Below, piece after piece: positions 25,259 through 35,299 of a stretch of 64,000 nucleotides of DNA. The notes under the pieces are model-generated. The model did not search any database, was not told where the DNA came from, and saw only the letters and a program-made list of their open reading frames with translations. Position numbers and translations under genes: made by a program. This DNA comes from Pseudomonas lundensis. GTDB lineage: Bacteria; Pseudomonadota; Gammaproteobacteria; Pseudomonadales; Pseudomonadaceae. Numbering within the stretch: position 1 is the first letter of the stretch; each line of letters starts with the position of its first letter. The stretch is from the NCBI RefSeq assembly GCF_002269125.1, contig NZ_NQKI01000022.1:19385-83384 (forward strand), given 5' to 3'.

Positions 25259-25942
25259 ATGGGCGAACGTATTCTCACCGCGCAGAACCTTAGCAAAGTG
25301 GTACCCAGCGCGGAAGGCGAGTTAATCATCCTTCACCCGCTGAACCTCGAACTGCGTCAAGGCGACAGCCTGGCCATCGTCGGCGCATCCGGCTCTGGCA
25401 AATCCACACTGCTGGGATTATTGGCCGGGCTCGACCTGCCCAGTGCAGGCGAAGTCATCCTCGCAGGGCGCGCGTTGAGCACCTTGGACGAAGACCAGCG
25501 CGCCAGGGTTCGCGCCGAACATGTCGGCTTTGTGTTTCAGTCCTTTCAACTGCTCGACAGCCTTAACGCACTGGAAAACGTCATGTTGCCGATGGAGCTG
25601 GAAGGCCGCAAAGATGCCCGCGAACACGCCCGCCACCTGTTGGAGCGCGTCGGACTGGGTCAGCGCCTGAGCCATTCACCGCGCCAACTGTCCGGCGGGG
25701 AACAGCAACGCGTGGCCATCGCCCGCGCGTTCGCCGCCGAACCCGACGTGTTGTTCGCTGATGAACCCACCGGCAACCTCGACAGTCACACGGGTGAGCG
25801 CATCACCGATTTACTCTTTGAGCTCAATCAAGAGCGTGGCACCACGCTGGTGCTGGTGACTCACGACGAACGCCTGGCACACCGCTGCCGGCGCCTGATC
25901 CGCCTTGAAGCCGGCCAGTTGGTCGGCCCTCTGGAGCCTTGA
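25259..25942 (+). CDS. ABC transporter ATP-binding protein (YbbA type)
   Basis: The protein has 227 residues from ATG 25259. It has Walker [19 protein letters not shown], signature [15 protein letters not shown], Walker [17 protein letters not shown] and switch [12 protein letters not shown], of the LolD/MacB class. It works with the large permease encoded next, whose start overlaps its stop. YbbA/YbbP systems of this class are mechanotransmission-type ABC proteins, and the physiological cargo is not settled. Confidence 0.93.
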   Translation: MGERILTAQNLSKVVPSAEGELIILHPLNLELRQGDSLAIVGASGSGKSTLLGLLAGLDLPSAGEVILAGRALSTLDEDQRARVRAEHVGFVFQSFQLLDSLNALENVMLPMELEGRKDAREHARHLLERVGLGQRLSHSPRQLSGGEQQRVAIARAFAAEPDVLFADEPTGNLDSHTGERITDLLFELNQERGTTLVLVTHDERLAHRCRRLIRLEAGQLVGPLEP

Positions 25943-28446
25943 TGGCACGTTTGCCCCTGCTACGCCTGTTGAGCCTTGCCATCCGCCAGCTGCTGCGCGA
26001 TGCGCGGGCAGGCGAACTGCGCGTTCTGTTCTTCGCCCTGCTGGTGGCGGTGGCGGCGAGTACCGCCATCGGTTATTTCGGTGCGCGCCTGAACGGCGCA
26101 ATGCTGCTGCGAGCCACAGAGTTCCTTGGCGCCGATCTGGTACTCGATGGCACCTCCCCCGCTCGTGACGAACAGGTTCGGTTAGGGAAGGAATTGGGCC
26201 TTAAACACGCGCGGATCGTAGAGTTCTCCAGCGTGATTGCCACCGACAACGGTATTCAACTGTCCAGCATCAAGGCCGCAGACGATGCCTATCCCTTACG
26301 CGGCGAACTGAAAAGCGCAGCACAACCTTACGCTCAAGAGCAGCCCGGCGGCGGCCCGAAACCGGGTGAGGCCTGGGCCGAATCACGCCTGCTGACAGCA
26401 CTGGACCTCAAGGTCGGTGATCCGATCGAGGTGGGTTCAAAAACGGTGCGCATCACCCGCGTTCTGACTTACGAACCCGACCGGGCTGGCAATCTTTACA
26501 GCCTGACCCCACGGGTACTCATCAACCTGGATGACTTGGACGCCACCGGCATCGTACAGCCCGGTAGCCGGGTCAATTTCCGCGAGCTGTGGAGCGGCGA
26601 AGCACCCGCGCTGGCGTCCTATCGCCAAGTCATACAGCCCGGACTCGATGCCAACCAACGTTTGCTGGACGCTCGCGACGGCAATCAGCAAATCGGCGGC
26701 GCGTTGGGCAAGGCCGAGCGCTACCTGAACATGGCCAGTCTGGTCGCCGTATTGCTGGCGGGCGTTGCCGTGGCACTGTCGGCCACCCGTTTTGCCAATC
26801 GCCGCTTCGATGCCAGCGCGCTGCTGCGCTGCCTGGGGTTGTCCCGCCGCGAAACGCTAATCCTGTTTGCCCTGCAGCTCACCGTGCTCGGGTTGCTGGC
26901 CAGTGTGGCAGGCGCGTTGACGGGCTGGCTCGCGCAGCTTGGTTTGTTCGCCTTGCTCCATGATTTATTGCCCGCCGACGTACCGCCGGGCGGCCTGCTA
27001 CCTGCCCTTGCCGGCATGGGAACCGGGCTGGTGGCGCTGGCAGGTTTCGCCTTGCCGCCGCTGGCCGCGCTGGGACGAGTGCCTCCGCTGCGGGTGTTGC
27101 GTCGCGACCTGCTGCCCATCCCCGCCAGCACCTGGAGCATCTATGGCGCGGCCCTGCTCGCGCTTGGGCTGATCATGTGGCGCATGAGCCTTGATCTGGT
27201 CCTGACATTTGCCCTGCTGGGTGGCGGTATTCTGGCCGCACTGGGTTTGGGCGGCTTGTTGCTAATGGGCCTGCAAAGTCTGCGCCGTCTATTGGCGGGC
27301 GCCTCGTTACCGTGGCGACTCGGGCTGGGACAACTGCTGCGCCACCCGCTGGCGGCCGCCGGTCAAGCCTTGGCGTTCGGGCTGATTCTGCTGTCGATGG
27401 CGCTGATTGCCCTGTTACGCGGGGAACTGCTGGACACGTGGCAAAACCAACTCCCCAAAGACGCGCCCAATTACTTTGCGCTTAACATCCTGCCTGCTGA
27501 CAAAGACGCTTTTGGGGCGCGACTGATGCAACTGCAAGCCAAGGCCGCGCCGCTTTATCCCGTCGTACCGGGTCGCTTGATCAGCATCAATGGTGAAGCC
27601 GTGCAGGGCCTCGTAAGCAAGGACTCCAGCGGCGACAAAGCCATTCAACGCGACTTGAGCCTGACCTGGGCGGCCAACCTGCCCGCGGGCAATCAATTGA
27701 CAGCGGGCCAATGGTGGACCCAACAACCCGGCGACGGCATTCCCGGCGTTTCGGTCGAGGCCAAAGTGGCCCAAAGCCTCAAACTGAAACTGGGTGACCA
27801 CCTGACCTTCAGCGTCGGCGGTGCCCGGCGTGAAGCACAAGTCACCAGCCTGCGCAGCATCAACTGGGACAATTTCCAACCCAACTTCTTCATGATCTTC
27901 CAGCCTGGCACTTTGCAGGACTTGCCGGCCACCTACCTCACCAGTTTCTATCTGGCGCCGGGCCATGACCGGGAAATCATCGAACTGTCCCGCCGTTTCC
28001 CGGCGGTGACGATTTTGCCCATTGAAGCCCTGTTGGCCCAACTGCGCAGCATCCTTGCGCAAGTCACCATCGCAGTCGAATACGTGCTGTTGTTTGTGCT
28101 GGCAGCCGGTATGGCGGTGCTGTTTTCTGGCTTGCAATCCACCCTGGACGAACGCATCCGCCAGGGCGCTTTGCTCCGTGCACTGGGGGCCCAGCGCACG
28201 CTGTTAATCAAGGCGCGCCGGATCGAGTTTGGCCTGCTCGGCGCCACCAGCGGGTTACTCGCCGCCATCGGCGCCGAACTGGTCAGTCTGGTGCTGTACC
28301 GCTTTGCGTTCGATCTGCCATGGCACCCGCACCCGTGGCTATTGTTGCTGCCAGTGGCGGGCGCCTTGATGGTGGGTGCCGCAGGTGTCTTCGGTACACG
28401 CAAAGCCCTCAATACCAGCCCGCTGACAGTGCTGCGCGAGGGCTGA
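25942..28446 (+). CDS. FtsX-like ABC permease (YbbP type)
   Basis: The protein has 834 residues, starting in a TGATG overlap with the ATPase gene. It has a membrane helix at about residues 25-45, a large periplasmic domain (to about 265), then two blocks of FtsX-fold transmembrane helices (for example LVAVLLAGVAVALSATRFAN and YVLLFVLAAGMAVLFSGLQS). The double-FtsX layout with ~10 helices and two periplasmic regions is that of YbbP. It forms a complex with the preceding ATPase, probably moving hydrophobic or lipid-like substrates between membrane and periplasm. Confidence 0.92.
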   Translation: MARLPLLRLLSLAIRQLLRDARAGELRVLFFALLVAVAASTAIGYFGARLNGAMLLRATEFLGADLVLDGTSPARDEQVRLGKELGLKHARIVEFSSVIATDNGIQLSSIKAADDAYPLRGELKSAAQPYAQEQPGGGPKPGEAWAESRLLTALDLKVGDPIEVGSKTVRITRVLTYEPDRAGNLYSLTPRVLINLDDLDATGIVQPGSRVNFRELWSGEAPALASYRQVIQPGLDANQRLLDARDGNQQIGGALGKAERYLNMASLVAVLLAGVAVALSATRFANRRFDASALLRCLGLSRRETLILFALQLTVLGLLASVAGALTGWLAQLGLFALLHDLLPADVPPGGLLPALAGMGTGLVALAGFALPPLAALGRVPPLRVLRRDLLPIPASTWSIYGAALLALGLIMWRMSLDLVLTFALLGGGILAALGLGGLLLMGLQSLRRLLAGASLPWRLGLGQLLRHPLAAAGQALAFGLILLSMALIALLRGELLDTWQNQLPKDAPNYFALNILPADKDAFGARLMQLQAKAAPLYPVVPGRLISINGEAVQGLVSKDSSGDKAIQRDLSLTWAANLPAGNQLTAGQWWTQQPGDGIPGVSVEAKVAQSLKLKLGDHLTFSVGGARREAQVTSLRSINWDNFQPNFFMIFQPGTLQDLPATYLTSFYLAPGHDREIIELSRRFPAVTILPIEALLAQLRSILAQVTIAVEYVLLFVLAAGMAVLFSGLQSTLDERIRQGALLRALGAQRTLLIKARRIEFGLLGATSGLLAAIGAELVSLVLYRFAFDLPWHPHPWLLLLPVAGALMVGAAGVFGTRKALNTSPLTVLREG

Positions 28447-28480
28447 TAGACTCGCGACCTTCTCCCCCAATGGATTGCCC

Positions 28481-28978
28481 ATGAGCCGCTATCGCCCACC
28501 ACGCCCTGCTGGCACCGCGCTGATCACTCCCGAAGGTGAAGCGCGGATGCGGGCCGAGCTGCACGAGTTGTGGCACGTGCGTCGTCCCCAGGTCACGCAA
28601 TCTGTCAGCGAGGCCGCAGCGCAGGGCGATCGCTCTGAAAACGCCGAATATACGTACGGCAAAAAGATGCTGCGTGAAATCGACAGCCGTGTGCGATTCC
28701 TGACCAAGCGTCTCGAAAGTCTCAAAGTGGTAAGTGACAAGCCCAGCGATCCTAATAAGGTGTATTTCGGTGCTTGGGTCACGATTGAGGATGAAGACGG
28801 CAAACACGCGCGCTACCGCATTGTCGGCCCGGATGAACTGGATTTGAAACAGGGGTTGATCAGCATCGACTCACCACTGGCCCGCGCATTAATCGGCAAG
28901 CCGCTGGATGCTCAAGTGCAAGTCCAGACCCCTACCGGCGAACAATGGGTGTGTATCGTGGCGATCGACTACCCCTGA
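28481..28978 (+). CDS. greB: Transcription elongation factor GreB
   Basis: The protein has 165 residues from ATG 28481. The N-terminal coiled-coil carries the acidic tip (EAAAQGDRSENAEYTYGKKM) that enters the RNA polymerase secondary channel. A C-terminal FKBP-like domain follows (VYFGAWVTIEDEDG to the end). The basic stretch and start MSRYRPPRPAG match GreB rather than GreA. It rescues backtracked polymerase by stimulating transcript cleavage. Confidence 0.95.
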   Translation: MSRYRPPRPAGTALITPEGEARMRAELHELWHVRRPQVTQSVSEAAAQGDRSENAEYTYGKKMLREIDSRVRFLTKRLESLKVVSDKPSDPNKVYFGAWVTIEDEDGKHARYRIVGPDELDLKQGLISIDSPLARALIGKPLDAQVQVQTPTGEQWVCIVAIDYP

Positions 28979-29088
28979 TGTAAAGCGCCTGCTAAAGATG
29001 TAGCCACATATGTATTAGCCGTTCATCCAATCATTCCAGTTCTATGCTCAGGTTAATCAACCAACGGTCATTCAAGGAGTGAAAGACC

Positions 29089-29946
29089 ATGAGCACGAAG
29101 AACAACCGTTACTGGATGAGTGACGTTCCCGGCCTACAGCATTTGCATATTGGCGAACTCATATTGCCAGGCAGCCATGACTCCGGGAGCGACAAGGAAG
29201 CGCCCAACTTCCAGTGGCCACAAGCGATTACCCAAGACGTATCCCCCAAGAAACAGCTGGAGCATGGCATCCGGGCACTGGACTTAAGGGTGGCGTTCTA
29301 CGCCAAGTACCCAGTCGCAGACGCGCGACGCTTTCAGTTATTCCACGGCACATCATCGGGCCGTACAGTCGAGCACGACATCCTGCAGATGCTCAGGCAA
29401 TTCTACGCAGACAAACAATCGCAAAAAGAAATCGTTGTGCTGGATTTCCATGAGTTCCGGGACTTCACACCCCAAGCCCACGAAGAGCTGCAAGCGCAAA
29501 TCTCAAAGGTGCTCGGCACATTGATCATCCCGGAAAAATGCGCTCGGTTAACACTTGAGGCGCTATGGAAAGAACACCCGGGCGCAACGGTCGTGGCGGC
29601 CTACAATCACGACACTGACTCGCCGCTGCTGTGGCGAGGCGTGGACCAACGCTGGAGCGGTGAAAACCTGATATCCACCCATCACCTCAAACGCTTTATG
29701 GACAGCACGCTCGATCGGTATAAAAGCCCTTATAAACTCGTTGCCATCCAGTGCGCCAAGTATGTATTACCGCTGCATGTTCCCGATGATTTCAGTGACA
29801 AAGTCAATACCTGGTTCAAATCGGACAATGCAGAAAGTTATATACAACACTTTTTTATCATCAACACCGACTGGGCAACACGCAGCGAACTGGTGAATCA
29901 TTGCAAACATGCCAATGAAATAAGAGCTCACCAACAGCGCTCATAA
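29089..29946 (+). CDS. Phosphatidylinositol-specific phospholipase C-like protein (PLC X domain)
   Basis: The protein has 285 residues; AAGGAG precedes the ATG. The PI-PLC X fold is indicated by LILPGSHDSGSDKEAPNFQW (first catalytic His), a GIRALDLRVAF strand, and LFHGTSSGRTVEHDILQML (second His), then KEIVVLDFHEFRDF. No signal peptide is visible, so the protein is cytoplasmic or exported by another route. It is a single gene with lower GC and its own terminator, suggesting acquisition. The target lipid is unknown. Confidence 0.82.
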   Translation: MSTKNNRYWMSDVPGLQHLHIGELILPGSHDSGSDKEAPNFQWPQAITQDVSPKKQLEHGIRALDLRVAFYAKYPVADARRFQLFHGTSSGRTVEHDILQMLRQFYADKQSQKEIVVLDFHEFRDFTPQAHEELQAQISKVLGTLIIPEKCARLTLEALWKEHPGATVVAAYNHDTDSPLLWRGVDQRWSGENLISTHHLKRFMDSTLDRYKSPYKLVAIQCAKYVLPLHVPDDFSDKVNTWFKSDNAESYIQHFFIINTDWATRSELVNHCKHANEIRAHQQRS

Positions 29947-29951
29947 GGGTG

Positions 29952-29984
29952 TGCGCCAAGTAATTCATATAAAGACTTGGCGCA
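29952..29984. terminator. Terminator hairpin after the PI-PLC-like gene
   Basis: TGCGCCAAGT at 29952-29961 pairs with ACTTGGCGCA at 29975-29984 (10 bp) between convergent genes. Confidence 0.8.
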
Positions 29985-29992
29985 GAGACGCT

Positions 29993-30301
29993 TTAACGCA
30001 ACGTAATCAGCCCTTGGCGAGAAACGCGTACCAGGTTGTGGATGACGGCCTCGGCCTGGTGTGGACGGGGTGACTGAATCACGGCCAAGTCAAAGCTGTC
30101 ATTGGCAAACCGCGCTAAAGCGTCACCCTCTTCCACAAACTGAATCAAAAACGCCGAAGCCCGACCTTTCCTGCGCGGCCAACCGTCCAGATAGCGCAAC
30201 AGCGTGGGCTGATGTTTGCCACCCAGGAGGATTTTAGGATTACGAAAAGTTTGATTGGCCGTGATCGGCGCGAGACGTACAAGGGGACGTGGCTGACTCA
30301 T
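29993..30301 (-). CDS. Small protein resembling the C-terminal part of a class I methyltransferase
   Basis: The protein has 102 residues from ATG 30301. The second half (FANDSFDLAVIQSPRPHQAE, then HNLVRVSRQGLITL) looks like the motif IV to post-motif region of SAM methyltransferases. The AdoMet-binding glycine loop is missing. It may be a degenerate or standalone family member. The N-terminal half (LLGGKHQPTLLRYLDGWPRR) is not familiar. Confidence 0.6.
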   Translation of the reverse strand: MSQPRPLVRLAPITANQTFRNPKILLGGKHQPTLLRYLDGWPRRKGRASAFLIQFVEEGDALARFANDSFDLAVIQSPRPHQAEAVIHNLVRVSRQGLITLR

Positions 30302-30536
30302 TTATCGGGTTCTCCGCCTCAGGATTCTGCGTGGCAGGTGAGAGGCAACACCGAACCAGCGCTTTAGCGGTATTTCAAGGCCTGTTACCGGCCTCTTGGG
30401 TGATCAGTCGAACACCCGGCGCCCCGCAAGTAGCTGTTTAAATCGGCGCAAGAAAACATCCTAGATAAACCCGGTTACAGCTGTCAAGAATCACGTTCCG
30501 GGGCGATCAGCGACGCAGAGAATCAAGAACACAGGC

Positions 30537-30579
30537 AAGCCTGCTCGACGCGTCCTTTTGCACAAGAGCGAGCAGGCTT
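30537..30579 (-). terminator. Terminator hairpin of the doxX gene
   Basis: AAGCCTGCTCG at 30537-30547 pairs with CGAGCAGGCTT at 30569-30579 (11 bp, loop about 21 bases), immediately downstream of the minus-strand DoxX gene. The preceding ~240 bases, to the start of the next gene at 30301, show nothing else I can name. Confidence 0.7.
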
Positions 30580-30585
30580 CATGGC

Positions 30586-31023
30586 TTACTTGTTGGCAAT
30601 CGCCTGATCCAGTGACAGCTTGCCAGCGCCCTCGATTAAAACGGCCAACGTACCGCCCAGCAAGGCCAGCGCAAACTCATAGCCGTTGTTGGCCATGAAC
30701 AGACCGTTGCTGATATGCACCGTGAAAATCGCCACCAGTAACGTGAAGGTCAGCCCCAACGCTGCAGGCCGGGCCAACAAACCGATAATTAGCGCCAGAC
30801 CGCCGAAGAACTCCGTGCCGCCCGAGAGCAGTGCCATCAATGTTCCCGGCGCCAGGCCAATGCTTTCCATCCACTGCGCTGTGCCCGCCAGCCCACCGCC
30901 ACCGAACCAGCCAAAGAGTTTTTGCGAACCGTGGGCAGCGAAGATGATCCCGACCAGAACGCGCAAAACAGTCAAGCCGTAGCCCGCGTGAGTCCCCAAA
31001 ACGGTATGGGTGAATTTGTTCAT
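30586..31023 (-). CDS. DoxX-family membrane protein
   Basis: The protein has 145 residues with four hydrophobic helices (VLRVLVGIIFAAHGSQKLFG, TEFFGGLALIIGLLARPAAL, FTLLVAIFTVHISNGLF, and FALALLGGTLAVLIEGAG). The motif HGSQKLFGWFGGGG is typical of DoxX/YphA proteins. Family members are associated with redox or oxidative-stress functions, but no reaction is certain. It is a single gene. Confidence 0.9.
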   Translation of the reverse strand: MNKFTHTVLGTHAGYGLTVLRVLVGIIFAAHGSQKLFGWFGGGGLAGTAQWMESIGLAPGTLMALLSGGTEFFGGLALIIGLLARPAALGLTFTLLVAIFTVHISNGLFMANNGYEFALALLGGTLAVLIEGAGKLSLDQAIANK

Positions 31024-31126
31024 GGTGCAGTCCTTTTGTTAATCAGGTTGGGATGTGCCGCCATACTAATCAGTTTTTAGAATGTTAATAGCCGAATAAA
31101 TCCAAGATAACTATCAGTTATTTCGA

Positions 31127-32545
31127 TTATTTTCGAAGTGCCAGCTTCGGCTCATCAGGCTCCAATGAGTCGCGCTCCCGATCGAAGGCCAAAAAGTATT
31201 TATTCACACTATTAACATAGCTGACCGCCCCCATTCCCACCTGCTCCATGGCAATGCGCTCAACCTGAAAGAACCATTGGTTGGGGTTCAACTCCCGGCG
31301 TTTAGCCTCGGCGCGCATGCCTTGCACGCGCTCGGGGCCCATGTTGTAGGCCGCCAGTACAAACGCCATGCGCTCGCGTTCATTCAACTTGGGGCTGGCA
31401 AAGAACTTGCGCCGAATCATCGCCAGGTATTTGGCCCCGGCCTGCACATTGTTGTCGACGCTTTGAATGTTGTTGACCCCCACCCGTTGCGCCGCTGAAG
31501 GAGTGATTTGCAACAATCCCATGGCCCCGTCTGAGCCTTTGGCATTGGGGTTGAGTGTGGACTCCTTGAACGCCAACGCCGCCAGATTGAGCCAGTCCAT
31601 GCCCTGTTGCCGGGCATGTTTTTGCAGCACCGGACGCAATTTTTCGAGCTTCTGCCGGTCAGCCCGCGCCAGCGGGTAGTGGACGCGATACAGGCGTCGA
31701 TAGACGCGCTCAAATGCCACATTCTGATCGTCAGGGACGCTGTAGGTCGTCAAGAAACGGTCGATGCTGGCCCGCAACATCGAAGCATCGCGCCGCACAT
31801 ACCAGCGCATGGCACCTGGCTCGCTGACCAGTACTTTGCGATCAAAGCGCAGCTTGGGCATCAACGCGGCCCAACGCTCGGCAATCGGCTGCTCGACTAA
31901 CGTCAAGTGGTAGATCTTGGCTTGCACCATCTCCAGCACATCTTCCACCGCCAGGGTCGGGTCCACCCATTCGATTTTCACGGGCGGCAGTTTGCGCAAC
32001 GCCAGCTTTTGATTGATCACGTTCACCGCCGCCCCCGCGGCACTGCCCGTCGTCAATGCCACAGTGCGGCCCGACAACTGCTCAAGGCGGGTGAAACGCC
32101 GCTCGCCCTTGACGCCCACGAGGATCAGCGCCACGCGATCAATGATCGGCTCGCTCGGGCTCACGGCGTGGGTCGGCTTGACATCCAGCAGCTCGCCGGG
32201 CGCCATCAAATCGCCTTCGCCACGCAGCAGCGCGCCGAGCAGTTGATCCTTGGCTTTAGGGATGATTTTGAGGGTGATTTGCTGACCATTGAGCGCATGG
32301 CCATTGAGATAACGCTCGAAAGCGCGCAACCGATGGTATTCGACACCAATCGACTGCCCTTGGACTTCGCCCGAGCTGTTGCGGCTTTGATTGACCAGCA
32401 CGCGCAACACTTGACTGCTGCGAATCTGCGCCAGATCGCGGATCTGACTCGGCTGCCCGGCCTGTAATGGCCCAGGCAGGCGTGCGGTTGCCATAGCAGG
32501 CAACAGCATCAGGCACAGCGCAATCCACAGCGTCAGTCTTGTCAT
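31127..32545 (-). CDS. Membrane-bound lytic murein transglycosylase, MltF-like
   Basis: The protein has 472 residues. A signal peptide (LTLWIALCLMLLPAMATA) is followed by a periplasmic substrate-binding-protein-like domain (about residues 45-280, VLRVLVNQSRNSSGEVQGQS) and a C-terminal SLT domain with catalytic Glu in ALAFKESTLNPNAKGSDGAM and GLLQITPSAAQRVG. MltF-type enzymes cleave the glycan chain to give 1,6-anhydromuropeptides, and the N-terminal domain regulates them. There is no lipobox Cys, so it is soluble periplasmic or only loosely attached. Confidence 0.92.
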   Translation of the reverse strand: MTRLTLWIALCLMLLPAMATARLPGPLQAGQPSQIRDLAQIRSSQVLRVLVNQSRNSSGEVQGQSIGVEYHRLRAFERYLNGHALNGQQITLKIIPKAKDQLLGALLRGEGDLMAPGELLDVKPTHAVSPSEPIIDRVALILVGVKGERRFTRLEQLSGRTVALTTGSAAGAAVNVINQKLALRKLPPVKIEWVDPTLAVEDVLEMVQAKIYHLTLVEQPIAERWAALMPKLRFDRKVLVSEPGAMRWYVRRDASMLRASIDRFLTTYSVPDDQNVAFERVYRRLYRVHYPLARADRQKLEKLRPVLQKHARQQGMDWLNLAALAFKESTLNPNAKGSDGAMGLLQITPSAAQRVGVNNIQSVDNNVQAGAKYLAMIRRKFFASPKLNERERMAFVLAAYNMGPERVQGMRAEAKRRELNPNQWFFQVERIAMEQVGMGAVSYVNSVNKYFLAFDRERDSLEPDEPKLALRK

Positions 32546-32636
32546 CCGTTCTCCGCAAAGAAGACAGCCCTTCAGCGTGCCGGAATACCCGACAACCGGT
32601 CGCCCTTTGGGGCATCAGGTGCGCTGTGAGCGGTGT

Positions 32637-32684
32637 GCAATTGCGCGGTTACAGCGAACCCTGTACCGGGAATTGCGCAATTGC
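32637..32684. repeat. Inverted repeat upstream of tatD
   Basis: GCAATTGCGC at 32637-32646 faces GCGCAATTGC at 32675-32684. The right copy is itself part of the 12-bp palindrome AATTGCGCAATT (32671-32682). It lies about 100-145 bases before tatD and about the same distance upstream of the divergent transglycosylase gene. It is possibly a regulatory site; no regulator is recognised. Confidence 0.45.
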
Positions 32685-32782
32685 GGCATTCAAAGACAAC
32701 CATAACTCTCTGTAGTTCTTGGTTTTTCTTATTAAATCTGCAGCTCTGATATGCTTCGCGGCCTGTGGCCTGAGGTAGCACC

Positions 32783-33595
32783 ATGCAACTCATCGATATC
32801 GGCGTCAACCTGACCAACCCCAGCTTCGACGGCAAACATGAGGCCGTTCTGGAGCGTGCCTACGCTGCAGGCGTATGCCAATTGGTGCTCACGGGCACCA
32901 GCGTTGACGGCAGCGAACAAGCCTTGCAGCTGTGCCATGAGCAGGATGAAAGTGCCTTGCGGCTGTTTTCGACGGCGGGCATACACCCGCACTCGGCCAG
33001 CGACTGGAATGCCGACAGCGCCCGGCGTTTACACGCGTTGCTCAAAGAGCCACGGGTGCTTGCGGTGGGCGAATGCGGTCTGGACTTCAACCGTGATTTT
33101 TCGCCACGCCCGCAACAGGAAAAAGTTCTGGAAGAACAGTTGGCGATGGCGGTGGACTTGCAATTGCCGGTGTTTTTGCACGAGCGCGACGCCAATCAGC
33201 GTTTGCTGGAGATCCTGCGCGACTACCGCGACCGCCTGCCTGCTGCCGTGGTGCATTGTTTCACCGGCGAACAACGGGCGCTGTTCAGTTATCTGGACCT
33301 GGATTTACACATCGGCATCACCGGCTGGATCTGCGACGAACGCCGTGGTACGCATTTGCACCCACTGGTGCGCAACATTCCTCGCGGTCGCCTGATGCTG
33401 GAGAGTGACGCGCCGTATTTACTGCCCCGCACGCTGCGCCCTAAACCCAAAAATGGCCGCAACGAACCGGCTTATCTCCCTGAAGTGCTGCGTGAAGTCG
33501 CACTGCACCGAGGTGAAACACAAGCCGATCTGGCCGCACACAGCACTGCCTGTGCCCGCACCTTTTTTAGTTTACCGGCCATCCATCACGATTAA
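32783..33595 (+). CDS. tatD: TatD-family metal-dependent deoxyribonuclease
   Basis: The protein has 270 residues. It begins [20 protein letters not shown], the typical TatD N-terminus. Metal and active-site regions are visible: [25 protein letters not shown] (Glu/Asp), [24 protein letters not shown] and [14 protein letters not shown]. TatD enzymes are TIM-barrel 3'-5' nucleases involved in DNA repair and turnover. It is upstream of a chemoreceptor gene on the same strand. Confidence 0.95.
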   Translation: MQLIDIGVNLTNPSFDGKHEAVLERAYAAGVCQLVLTGTSVDGSEQALQLCHEQDESALRLFSTAGIHPHSASDWNADSARRLHALLKEPRVLAVGECGLDFNRDFSPRPQQEKVLEEQLAMAVDLQLPVFLHERDANQRLLEILRDYRDRLPAAVVHCFTGEQRALFSYLDLDLHIGITGWICDERRGTHLHPLVRNIPRGRLMLESDAPYLLPRTLRPKPKNGRNEPAYLPEVLREVALHRGETQADLAAHSTACARTFFSLPAIHHD

Positions 33596-33718
33596 GGCGC
33601 CGGAGGGACCGTAAGCAGGCTGGCGCCCTTGACCCACATCAACAAGATCGCCATGGTTTGGCGGCACAATGATGGCACCTTGCCAATATTGTTTCCGCCA
33701 AATCAGAGAAGACCTTCC

Positions 33719-35200
33719 ATGGGTGCCTGGCTTAGCAACATCTCGCTCAAATACAAGTTCTGGGCCGTCAACGCGGTGGCCTTCGTCACCACGCTGTTGC
33801 TCGTCCTCTACGCCGTGCAGCTCGAACAGCAGTCGCGCAGCGACGCCGCTCAAGCCAACGCCCATGCGCAGGCACAATTGCTAAGTGCCTGGCCGCGCGG
33901 CCAAGCCTTGCCCACTGTCGACTTTTTGCTACCGATAACTCCCGGCCAAGTCCCGACGGTGGACGAACAATCCCTGCCGCAGCTCAGTGATGCCAATGGC
34001 TGGGTGTCCATCCACCACCTGCCGTTCTTTGGCGAAAATCCACTGCTGGGCGCCGAGGTCGTCACCCGCCCTGACGGTGAGCGGGTTGCCGTGCTGGCCT
34101 ACGCGCCAAGCCTGGCGCACGTGTTTGTCGAGCGTCTGGCTAATTACGCCGTCGCGGTGTTCGTGCTGATGTTGGCGATGCTCTGCGCTTCGCAACTATT
34201 GATTCAGTTCTTGCTCAGCCAGCTCAATACGCTCAAGGACGTGATGTTGCACGTCGAAAAAACCGGTGACTTGTCGGCCCGCGTGCCCTTGGCCTGCACC
34301 GACGAAGTCGGGCAAATGGCCGGCGCCTTCAATGCCATGCAAGCCGGTTACCAACGTATCGTGCAGACCGTGGCCGACACCGCCGCACAACTGGATGCAG
34401 GCGCCGCGCGACTGGCCAGCAGCATGGACGAGGTGCGTCATGGCATGCTCGGCCAGCAAAGCGAAACCGATCAGGCCGCCACCGCCATCAATGAAATGTC
34501 AGCCACGGTCTATCACATTGCCCAGCACGCAGGCGCCACCCGTGACCTGTCGCAAACCGCCGACACCCTCGCCGGCAGCGGCCAGCAAGTGGTCAGCCGG
34601 GTCCAGGACTCCATCGCCAGCCTGTCCAGCGGCGTGCAGCAAACCGCCGAGATGATTCAGCAACTGGCTCAAGACAGTCAGAAAATTAACAGCGTGGTCA
34701 GCGTGATTCACAGCATTGCCGAACAGACCAACCTGCTGGCCCTCAATGCGGCGATTGAGGCTGCCCGGGCAGGCGAGATGGGGCGCGGGTTTGCCGTGGT
34801 GGCCGATGAGGTGCGCAACCTTGCCAAGCGTGTACAGGCCTCCACAGACGAAATCACCACCATGGTCTCGGCCTTGCAAGCCGGCACCCGTGATGCCGTG
34901 GACTTCATGCAGGAAAGCTCGTTCAAGGCCGACGACTGCGTGCAACAGGCGCAGGAGGCAGGCGAAGCACTGGCGGAAATTACCAGTGCCGTCGCCCAGA
35001 TGCGCGAGAGCAACACCCAAATTGCAGTGGCCGCCGAACAACAAAGCCAGGTGGCTGAAGAAATGAACCGTGCCGTGGTCAGCATCCGCGACGTGACTGA
35101 AAACACCGTGCAACAAACCGTCGACTCGGCCACCACCAGCAATCAACTGGCGACCCTGGCCGGTGAGTTAAACCGGGCCATCGGTCAGTTAAAGCTATAA
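33719..35200 (+). CDS. Methyl-accepting chemotaxis protein
   Basis: The protein has 493 residues from ATG 33719 (an upstream in-frame extension is not supported). The first membrane helix is at about residues 13-32 ([20 protein letters not shown]), then a short periplasmic domain of ~110 residues, then helix 2 ([20 protein letters not shown]). A HAMP linker follows ([20 protein letters not shown]) and a long cytoplasmic coiled-coil with the signalling hairpin [20 protein letters not shown]. The ligand is not predictable. The small periplasmic domain resembles single-module sensors. Confidence 0.95.
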   Translation: MGAWLSNISLKYKFWAVNAVAFVTTLLLVLYAVQLEQQSRSDAAQANAHAQAQLLSAWPRGQALPTVDFLLPITPGQVPTVDEQSLPQLSDANGWVSIHHLPFFGENPLLGAEVVTRPDGERVAVLAYAPSLAHVFVERLANYAVAVFVLMLAMLCASQLLIQFLLSQLNTLKDVMLHVEKTGDLSARVPLACTDEVGQMAGAFNAMQAGYQRIVQTVADTAAQLDAGAARLASSMDEVRHGMLGQQSETDQAATAINEMSATVYHIAQHAGATRDLSQTADTLAGSGQQVVSRVQDSIASLSSGVQQTAEMIQQLAQDSQKINSVVSVIHSIAEQTNLLALNAAIEAARAGEMGRGFAVVADEVRNLAKRVQASTDEITTMVSALQAGTRDAVDFMQESSFKADDCVQQAQEAGEALAEITSAVAQMRESNTQIAVAAEQQSQVAEEMNRAVVSIRDVTENTVQQTVDSATTSNQLATLAGELNRAIGQLKL

Positions 35201-35299
35201 GGCCAATAGCCATTGTCGATTCGCCGTGCGCCTTGCACGAGCCTATTCTCTGTTCATCCGGTTCAGCCAACGCTGAACCCTTGAACAAGGAGTGCAATC

